From the NCBI GenBank assembly GCA_018066225.1, contig JAGHRU010000066.1, forward strand, positions 1 through 16,630: a stretch of 16,630 nucleotides of DNA, given 5' to 3'. This DNA is from Candidatus Equimonas enterica. Its GTDB lineage: Bacteria; Bacteroidota; Bacteroidia; Bacteroidales; Bacteroidaceae. Positions 5,950 to 11,547 of this stretch are shown here, in pieces; position 1 is the stretch's first letter, and every line of letters starts with the position of its first letter. A program made the position numbers and the translations under genes. Below the pieces are notes generated by a model. The model was given only the letters and a program-made list of their open reading frames with translations, searched no databases and was not told the origin of the DNA.

Positions 5950-7563
5950 TTAGAACTTCAAGTTCACGCCCACGCCGAGCACGTAATTCGTACGGGAGAA
6001 ATGGTCTGTGCCAGCAAAGAGGCCAGCCTGCTTCATCTGCTCTACGCTTGCTGCGACCTGCTGCAATGCAGCCGTATATTCGGGCGTACCGGGCGTCATC
6101 GTACCCGTGGCAAGGCCACCGAGCACCTGGGTGGCTGTCGCGCTCACGCCGTTGTAGTCGTTCGTGACCTTATCGCGGCTCTTATAGAAGTTGAGCATGT
6201 AGCCCAAATCGACGCTCACGCGGTCGGAGAAGGCATAGCGTACGCCCAGGCCGACGGCGTTGGACGAGAGCGAGAAGTTCATGTCCTTCATAAAGGTGTC
6301 GTTGGGATAGTAGTTCGTGTTTTGCCACGAAGCACTGGCTGTCAGGCGGCTGGTGATATCGTATTCGGCACTCAGGTCCACCTCCCACGAATTGTGCGTC
6401 AAGTTCTTCTGATTGTCAGCAAACTGCTTTGCCTGACGGTCGAAATAGATCTTACCACTGAGGCCGAGGCGCAAGGCTTCCATGGGCTTGTACTGCACGC
6501 CAGCAGCCAAGATGGCAGGGATGTCTTCACGCACCTTCGCGCCGTCCTTAAACTTGTCCAAGGGCGGAAGTTTGTCACACGAAGGCGTGCTCCATGCCTT
6601 GTTCTTAAACTCAATGTTGGTGCGGAACTCGTATTTGGCCGCCACGTTCCACTGGTCGTTGATGCGCCAATCTACACCGATGATAGGCGTGAAGCCCCAC
6701 GTCTTCTGATCGCAGTTGAGAGAGACATCCTGCGTAGCTATGTTCATTACACCCATCTTGTAAGCCGCGTCGCGTAGGTTGCGCGCCTGCTCTTGCAACT
6801 GTTGCGCCGTCGCTACATCGCCAGCGTTTTGCGCGGCCACAGCCTGCGCCATACACCGCTCAGCGGCTGCCCCATACTGCAAACTCCAATCACCGGGAGC
6901 CGCATACACACCGGGTTGCAACGCTGTCTCCACTTGGATGTTCTTCACATAGCCTTGGTAGTTATTGCTGACGTGCACCACACGGCCGCCAAGGCTGACG
7001 CTGACGCGGTCGTTCACCTTATAGGCTGCGCCAAGTTGCAGGCCATAGATGTACGAACTGCCCTTCATGTAGGAGTCGATGCTATATCCCGTTATCAAGC
7101 CATTGCCCAGCAAAGACAGCAACGCGGCTTGGCACTCAAAGCTGCCCAACCCCTCCTCGAAAGTCAGCTTGCCACCGCCACCGACGAAAGCGAAACCTGC
7201 TTGCAGGCTCCAGCGTCCCGTGTTGTAAGCGGCCTGGAAAGACGGTACAACAGGAGCAGCAGCGTAGCCGTGGAATTTCTTGGTGCTCTGTTCGTTGTTG
7301 AAACGACCGTCCTTAAACGCACTAAACGTGCTCTTGATGTCACGGTTTTGCGCCGTGTTTTGCAAGTTGAGGCTCAAATGAAAGCCCGGAGAAAGGAAGG
7401 CGACACCTGCGGGATTGGCATACAGACTCGTGATGTCGATGAGTCCCTCTTGCGCCATCATGCGTAGGAAAGAAGCGTTCTGGTTGGAGTTGGTAAAATA
7501 ACCGCCAGCATAGGCAGAAGTACAGCCGCACAGCGCAGCCACGATGAGCCAAGACTTTTTCAT
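5950..7563 (-). CDS. Outer-membrane transporter, FadL/OmpP1/TodX family
   Basis: This is a 537-residue predicted outer-membrane beta-barrel for uptake of hydrophobic compounds such as long-chain fatty acids. A Sec signal peptide ends near AYA (17-19). The mature N-terminus GGYFTNSNQNASFLRMMA, followed by SLYANPAGVAFL with the NPA signature at 50-52, is the plug region characteristic of the family. Many alternating strands follow, and the protein ends in VLGVGVNLKF, with the terminal phenylalanine required for barrel assembly. At about 231-270 there is an Ala/Gln-rich, probably helical segment with a cysteine (C237), presumably in a loop; a second such stretch (AALQQVAASVEQMKQAG) lies near the C-terminus. 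LCGC in the signal region is a poor lipobox, so I favour signal peptidase I. The gene is monocistronic, with its own promoter and terminator. The substrate is unknown. Confidence 0.92.
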   Translation of the reverse strand: MKKSWLIVAALCGCTSAYAGGYFTNSNQNASFLRMMAQEGLIDITSLYANPAGVAFLSPGFHLSLNLQNTAQNRDIKSTFSAFKDGRFNNEQSTKKFHGYAAAPVVPSFQAAYNTGRWSLQAGFAFVGGGGKLTFEEGLGSFECQAALLSLLGNGLITGYSIDSYMKGSSYIYGLQLGAAYKVNDRVSVSLGGRVVHVSNNYQGYVKNIQVETALQPGVYAAPGDWSLQYGAAAERCMAQAVAAQNAGDVATAQQLQEQARNLRDAAYKMGVMNIATQDVSLNCDQKTWGFTPIIGVDWRINDQWNVAAKYEFRTNIEFKNKAWSTPSCDKLPPLDKFKDGAKVREDIPAILAAGVQYKPMEALRLGLSGKIYFDRQAKQFADNQKNLTHNSWEVDLSAEYDITSRLTASASWQNTNYYPNDTFMKDMNFSLSSNAVGLGVRYAFSDRVSVDLGYMLNFYKSRDKVTNDYNGVSATATQVLGGLATGTMTPGTPEYTAALQQVAASVEQMKQAGLFAGTDHFSRTNYVLGVGVNLKF

Positions 7564-7587
7564 TTGTCGTATTTGTTGGTTTATTTC

Positions 7588-7623
7588 ACCGCAAAGGTAA
7601 GGAATAATAATGGCCCGACCAAA
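7588..7623 (-). promoter_or_regulatory. Promoter of the FadL-type gene
   Basis: On the minus strand a full -33 TTTG (7623-7620) stands 20 nt before TACCTTTG (7599-7592), which matches the -7 consensus TAnnTTTG and is followed by CGGT. The ATG at 7563 lies 28 nt beyond. This is the most complete promoter in the window. AT-rich DNA extends upstream to about 7680. Confidence 0.78.
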
Positions 7624-7747
7624 TATTTTAGAGAAAACGTGATAAAAAAAGCGAAAATTAGAAGAAAAGGCGCGTAAGCGGGCAGCGATTTGTCGGGAAG
7701 AGGCGAATTTATGCGCCGAGATAGGAGAGCAAGAAAGAAAAAAGTCG

Positions 7748-7759
7748 TAACTTTGCAGC
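7748..7759 (+). promoter_or_regulatory. -7 element of the nuclease-like/mtaB operon
   Basis: TAACTTTG (7748-7755) matches the Bacteroidetes -7 consensus and is followed by CAGC. The ATG at 7784 lies 28 nt downstream. No TTTG was found at the expected -33 position (about 7723-7728), so the -33 half is weak. It is divergent from the FadL-type promoter about 150 bp away. Confidence 0.55.
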
Positions 7760-7783
7760 GACTACACGCCCACATCGTCTGCC

Positions 7784-8269
7784 ATGCCTCACCTCCCCGT
7801 GCTCAACCTCCCGCCAATTACTGCACCGCGACTGCGCCAGAATGTGCAGGGACGCGCCGAAATCTTCGATCCGCTACGGGGACGCTTCGTCACGCTAACA
7901 CCAGAGGAATGGGTGCGCCAGCACTTCACGGCGTTTCTCATCGGCGAACGCGATTTCCCCGCTGCCCTCATCGGCAACGAGGTCGGCGTGAGCGTCGGCG
8001 GCGTAGCACGGCGGTGCGACACCGTGGTCTATGCACGTAGCGGTACCCCGCTGCTCATCGTGGAATACAAAGCACCGCACATCAGCATCACGCAGAGCGT
8101 CTTCACGCAAATACAGTCGTACAACAGCGTGCTGCATGTGCCCTACCTCATTGTCACCAACGGGCTGACGCACTACTGCTGTCGCGTAGATTACAGCAAC
8201 GGCAAGGTGCATTTTCTCCCAGAAATACCCCGATACCCGGCTCTCATCCTCCCCGACACTTCATCATGA
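7784..8269 (+). CDS. Stand-alone type I restriction enzyme R protein N-terminal-like domain (HSDR_N) protein
   Basis: This is a 161-residue cytosolic protein with no helicase or motor domain. It matches the small Bacteroidetes proteins annotated as having an HsdR N-terminal domain. The PD-(D/E)XK nuclease core is recognisable: E66 in IGNEVGVSVGG, D79 in RRCDTVVYARSG, then E94 and K96 in LIVEYKAP, and Q109 in the following helix (TQIQSYN). All expected catalytic positions are kept, so nuclease activity is possible. No HsdM, HsdS or other restriction gene is nearby, so a restriction role is unlikely. The stop overlaps the mtaB start (ATGA at 8266-8269), which implies coupled translation. Promoter and start agree with a short leader. 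The function is not known to me; DNA repair or RNA processing are possibilities that the sequence does not decide. Confidence 0.85.
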   Translation: MPHLPVLNLPPITAPRLRQNVQGRAEIFDPLRGRFVTLTPEEWVRQHFTAFLIGERDFPAALIGNEVGVSVGGVARRCDTVVYARSGTPLLIVEYKAPHISITQSVFTQIQSYNSVLHVPYLIVTNGLTHYCCRVDYSNGKVHFLPEIPRYPALILPDTSS

Positions 8270-9564
8270 CCGACCATACCGATATATATATAGGGGCTCG
8301 CGTGGTCTATCACACGCTGGGCTGTAAACTCAACTTTGCCGAAACGGCTACGCTCCGCGACCGCCTCATTGGCTACGGCGCCGTCGATGCAGCCGAAGAC
8401 GGTGACGCCGACTTGTGCATCATCAACACTTGCAGCGTCACGGGCGAGTCGGACCAGAAATGCCGACAAGCCATTCGCCGCCTCCACCGCCGCCATCCCG
8501 AAGCCGTGATAGGCGTCATGGGCTGCTACGCGCAGTTGCAGGGCGAAGCCATCAGCCGCATAGAGGGGGTGTCGCTCGTGGTCGGCATGGAGCACCGTGG
8601 CCGCATGGCGGAACTCCTCATCCCCCATTTGGAAGCCAAGCGACGCGCCACGCTCTGCACCGCCCCTGAGACAGAAATACAGACGACAAGCACACGCGAC
8701 ATCCACACCTTCGTGCCTTCGTGCTCACGCGGCAACCGCACCCGCTACTTTCTCAAAGTACAGGACGGCTGCAGCTACTACTGCACCTACTGCACCATTC
8801 CCATAGCCCGAGGCCGCTCCCGCAATGGCAGTATCGCCTCACTGGTGGCGCAAGCCGAAGCCGTGGCCGAAGCCGGCGGCAAGGAAATCGTCATCACAGG
8901 CGTGAACATCGGCGATTTCGGCCGCTCCACGGGCGAAGACTTTCTCGCACTTGTCAAGGCACTGGACGGGGTGAGGGGGATAGAGCGGTTCAGAATATCG
9001 AGTCTGGAACCCGACCTGCTGACCCACGACATCATAGATGCCTGCGCCGCGTCACGCGCCTTTATGCCCCATTTCCACATTCCCCTGCAAAGTGGTAGCG
9101 ATGCGGTGCTTCGGCTGATGCACCGTCACTACGATGCTGCTCTCTTTGCCGACCGCGTGCATTACCTCTTGCGCGCAATGCCCGATGCCTTCATCGGCGT
9201 CGATGTCATCGTCGGCACACGCGGTGAGACGGCCGACTACTTTGCTCAGAGCGAAGCCTTCATACGCGAGATGCCCATTGCCCAGCTCCATGTCTTCCCC
9301 TACTCGGAGCGTCCGGGCACCAAGGCGCTCGCCATCGCCCACACGGTGTCGCCAGAGGAGAAACGCGAGCGGTCGAAGCGGCTGCTCACGCTCTCCGAAG
9401 AGAAGCACCGTACATTCTACGACCGCTACGTAGGCACAGCGCGTCCCGTGCTCTGGGAACACGGCGAAGGCTGGACGGACAACTACATCAGAGTGCGTGG
9501 GGAAGGCACGCCCAACACCATCACGAGCGTAATGCTCACGCCCGAAGTGCTCATCAAGACATAG
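8266..9564 (+). CDS. mtaB: tRNA (N(6)-L-threonylcarbamoyladenosine(37)-C(2))-methylthiotransferase MtaB
   Basis: MtaB is a radical-SAM iron-sulfur enzyme that converts t6A to ms2t6A at position 37 of tRNAs reading ANN codons. The 432 residues have the standard order. The N-terminal methylthiotransferase domain carries the three cluster cysteines C20 (HTLGCKLN), C56 (INTCSVT) and C87 (GCYAQ). The radical-SAM motif CSYYCTYC follows with C169, C173 and C176, leading into TIPIARGRSR. TGVNIGDFG, FRISSLEP and HIPLQSGSD are typical of the family. A short TRAM-like end is visible (PVLWEHGEGWTDNYIRV). TLGCKLN with the TYCTIPIARGRSR context argues for MtaB over MiaB or RimO. It overlaps the nuclease-like gene by 4 nt and is followed 8 nt later by a glycosyltransferase, so it sits inside an operon. 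Confidence 0.94.
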   Translation: MTDHTDIYIGARVVYHTLGCKLNFAETATLRDRLIGYGAVDAAEDGDADLCIINTCSVTGESDQKCRQAIRRLHRRHPEAVIGVMGCYAQLQGEAISRIEGVSLVVGMEHRGRMAELLIPHLEAKRRATLCTAPETEIQTTSTRDIHTFVPSCSRGNRTRYFLKVQDGCSYYCTYCTIPIARGRSRNGSIASLVAQAEAVAEAGGKEIVITGVNIGDFGRSTGEDFLALVKALDGVRGIERFRISSLEPDLLTHDIIDACAASRAFMPHFHIPLQSGSDAVLRLMHRHYDAALFADRVHYLLRAMPDAFIGVDVIVGTRGETADYFAQSEAFIREMPIAQLHVFPYSERPGTKALAIAHTVSPEEKRERSKRLLTLSEEKHRTFYDRYVGTARPVLWEHGEGWTDNYIRVRGEGTPNTITSVMLTPEVLIKT

Positions 9565-9572
9565 CCCAACTC

Positions 9573-10592
9573 ATGACAGCAGTCGTTATACTCAACTGGA
9601 ACGGAGCCGCCATGCTCCGTCGCTTTCTGCCCACTGTGGTGCGTCACACCGCTGGAGCAGACATCATCGTGGCTGACAACGCCTCAACCGACAATTCGCT
9701 GCAAGTCTTGCGCGAGGAATTTGCTGGCGTGCGCGTCATCACGCTCCCCCAGAATTACGGCTTCGCCGAGGGCTACAACAAGGCCTTCGAAGCCTTGCGC
9801 GACGAAGGCTACACGCACTACGTGCTGCTCAACAGCGATGTGGAGGTGACGCCCGACTGGCTCTCTCCCCTCACGGCCTGCCTCGACGCACATCCCGACG
9901 TGGCAGCATGTCAGCCCAAAGTGCTGGCGCACTACGCCCCAGAGCGCTTCGAATACGCTGGTGCAGCGGGTGGCTACATCGACCGCGACGGCTATCCCTT
10001 CTGCCGCGGCCGCCTCTTCGGCCGTGTGGAGCGCGACGAAGGTCAGTACGACCAGAGCGCCGACATATTCTGGGCCACGGGAGCCGCCCTCGTCATTCGC
10101 CGTGAAGACTGGGAGGGCGCGGGCGGTCTCGACGGCCGCTTCTTCGCCCACGACGAAGAGATAGATCTCTGCTGGCGACTGCGTTCGCGAGGTCGCCGCA
10201 TCGTCTGCGTCCCCGAGAGCGTGGTGCTACACGTCGGCGGTGGCACGCTGCCCAAGGACAATCCGCGCAAGACGTATCTCAACTTTCGTAACAACCTGCT
10301 CATGCTCTACAAGAATCTGCCCGAAGACCGCCTCGCAAGCGTCATGCGCCGCCGCCGATGGCTGGACGCTGTGGCGTGGTGTCGGTTTGTCTTCACAGGC
10401 GACTGGGGCAACGCGAAAGCCATACGCCGTGCCCGTCGCGACTACCGCCGTATGCGCGCTGACTTCGTTCGCGAGAGAGCCGAAAACCTACGGCTGACGA
10501 CCGTGACGCACATCGCCGAAATCTACGACCACTCGCTACTCTCAGCCTATTACCTCCGCCGCAAGCGCACCTTCTCCGCCCTCAACTTCTAA
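9573..10592 (+). CDS. Family 2 glycosyltransferase, WbbL/rhamnosyltransferase-like
   Basis: This is a 339-residue inverting GT-A transferase, probably acting on cell-surface polysaccharide at the inner face of the membrane. The N-terminus TAVVILNWNG and VADNASTD (33-40) form the nucleotide-sugar site, and NYGFAEGYNKA (61-71) is typical of the WbbL/GT2 rhamnosyltransferase group. LLNSDVEV (85-92) carries the metal-binding acid. HDEEIDLCWRL (193-203) holds the catalytic-base ED-type motif. HVGGGTL (220-226) and RKTYLNFRNNLLMLYKNLP (232-250) follow, also typical of the group. No membrane span is seen. It lies 8 nt after mtaB and 19 nt before the RsmI-like gene. No polysaccharide operon surrounds it, so the acceptor cannot be guessed. 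The family is clear; the sugar is not. Confidence 0.9.
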   Translation: MTAVVILNWNGAAMLRRFLPTVVRHTAGADIIVADNASTDNSLQVLREEFAGVRVITLPQNYGFAEGYNKAFEALRDEGYTHYVLLNSDVEVTPDWLSPLTACLDAHPDVAACQPKVLAHYAPERFEYAGAAGGYIDRDGYPFCRGRLFGRVERDEGQYDQSADIFWATGAALVIRREDWEGAGGLDGRFFAHDEEIDLCWRLRSRGRRIVCVPESVVLHVGGGTLPKDNPRKTYLNFRNNLLMLYKNLPEDRLASVMRRRRWLDAVAWCRFVFTGDWGNAKAIRRARRDYRRMRADFVRERAENLRLTTVTHIAEIYDHSLLSAYYLRRKRTFSALNF

Positions 10593-10611
10593 CACCATCT
10601 CCCCGCCTGTC

Positions 10612-11337
10612 ATGCCGCTCTACCTCATCCCTTGCACGCTCAACTGCCAACCCTCTACGGGTGGCGACGCCGCCGACATTGCGCGCTGTGTGCCGCCCTA
10701 TAATGCCGAACTCCTCTGCCGTCTGCGCCACTTCATCGTGGAAGACATCCGCAGCGCACGCCGTTTCCTGCGCGCTGTGAGCCGCGACATCGACATCGAT
10801 GCGCTGACCTTCTACGAGATGGGGAAACACGCCGACACCTCCCGCTACGCCACCTATCTGCAACCCTTGCGCGAGGGCGAAGACATGGGCATCATCAGTG
10901 AGGCTGGCTGCCCCGCCGTGGCCGACCCCGGTAGCGACATCGTGGCGATTGCGCAGCGTGAAGGCCTCAGCGTCGTGCCCCTGGTGGGGGCATCGAGTCT
11001 GCTGATGGCAGTGATGGCTTCGGGGCTGGGAGGACAGAGTTTCGCCTTCCACGGCTATCTGCCTATCGACGCAGGCGAGCGCACACGGTGCTTGAAACGG
11101 CTGGAACAGCGCAGCCGTGAAGAGCATCAGACGCAACTCTTCATCGAGACCCCCTATCGCAATGCCAAACTCATGGCCGACCTCCTCTCCACCTGTGCCC
11201 CGACGACGCGCCTCTGCATCGCCGCAGGCATCACGACTCCCGCAGAATACATCCACACACGCACCATCAGAGCATGGCGCAGTGCCGCAGTGCCAGACCT
11301 CAAAAAGGTACCCGCCATATTCCTCATCCGCAGTTAA
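10612..11337 (+). CDS. RsmI-like SAM-dependent methyltransferase (tetrapyrrole methylase fold)
   Basis: This 241-residue protein has a tetrapyrrole (corrin/porphyrin) methylase fold of the RsmI/YraL group. Recognisable elements are FIVEDIRSARRFLR (41-54), SEAGCPAVADPGSDIV (96-111), GASSLLMAVMASGL (126-139) and FIETPYRN (177-184), each the counterpart of an RsmI motif (DAGTP.ISDPG, GPSA, ESPHR). RsmI 2'-O-methylates C1402 of 16S rRNA. This protein is shorter, lacks the usual C-terminal extension, and has E in place of D in the 'SDAG' motif and ET-PYR for ES-PHR. It fits the short Bacteroidetes relative often annotated simply as SAM-dependent methyltransferase. Whether it shares the RsmI target is unknown, so I give no symbol. 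It is the last gene of the operon that starts at 7784 and is followed by a hairpin region. Confidence 0.87.
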   Translation: MPLYLIPCTLNCQPSTGGDAADIARCVPPYNAELLCRLRHFIVEDIRSARRFLRAVSRDIDIDALTFYEMGKHADTSRYATYLQPLREGEDMGIISEAGCPAVADPGSDIVAIAQREGLSVVPLVGASSLLMAVMASGLGGQSFAFHGYLPIDAGERTRCLKRLEQRSREEHQTQLFIETPYRNAKLMADLLSTCAPTTRLCIAAGITTPAEYIHTRTIRAWRSAAVPDLKKVPAIFLIRS

Positions 11338-11355
11338 AGCATTTCCTGTTAAAAA

Positions 11356-11448
11356 GACAAGGCGCACGACGAGGGCAGATAGTTTTAACAATCTGCCCTC
11401 GTCGTTTGTCGCGTCTGCGCAGATAGTTTTTTGTGTCCGCGCAGACGC
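11356..11448 (+). terminator. Twin hairpins after the RsmI-like gene, probable terminator region
   Basis: The first hairpin is a perfect 15-bp stem (11366-11380 with 11391-11405) closed by a 10-nt loop. It is extended below a 5-nt bulge by GACAA/TTGTC (11356-11360/11406-11410). The second begins at the next base: GCGTCTGCGC (11411-11420) pairs with GCGCAGACGC (11439-11448) around an 18-nt loop holding six T. Neither stem is followed directly by a T-run, so this is not a textbook Rho-independent terminator, although its position after the operon suggests that role. Confidence 0.6.
11375..11430 (+). repeat. Direct repeat GCAGATAGTTTT inside the twin hairpins
   Basis: The 12-mer GCAGATAGTTTT occurs at 11375-11386 and again at 11419-11430, a spacing of 44 nt. 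In each hairpin it covers the end of the left arm and the start of the loop. ATCTGC at 11391-11396 can therefore pair with either copy, so the two structures could exchange partners. Confidence 0.75.
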
Positions 11449-11513
11449 GAAAAGCCCTCTCGCGGGCAGCGCAACAACGTTGCCGAAAACGCTGCCGACT
11501 GCGTGCAAAGTCC

Positions 11514-11525
11514 TAACTTTGCCGC
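11514..11525 (+). promoter_or_regulatory. -7 element of the calcium ATPase gene
   Basis: TAACTTTG (11514-11521) followed by CCGC matches the -7 motif found before other transcription units here. The ATG at 11548 lies 26 nt downstream. No convincing -33 TTTG was found. Its position supports starting the gene at 11548 and not at the upstream ATG 11431, which would place the promoter inside the coding region. Confidence 0.58.
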
Positions 11526-11547
11526 TCAAAATCACAAAACATCTCCT

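Noticed and set aside
7522..7563. Lipobox (LCGC) in the FadL-type signal peptide
   Set aside because: The -2 cysteine is atypical, and a good signal peptidase I site (AYA before GG) follows, as expected for a barrel protein.
7784..8269. Restriction-modification system
   Set aside because: Only the HsdR N-terminal-like domain is present; there are no HsdM, HsdS or helicase genes anywhere in the window.
11431..11547. Upstream ATG start for the calcium ATPase
   Set aside because: It would begin inside the twin-hairpin region and read through the -7 element; the added 39 residues do not resemble the family.
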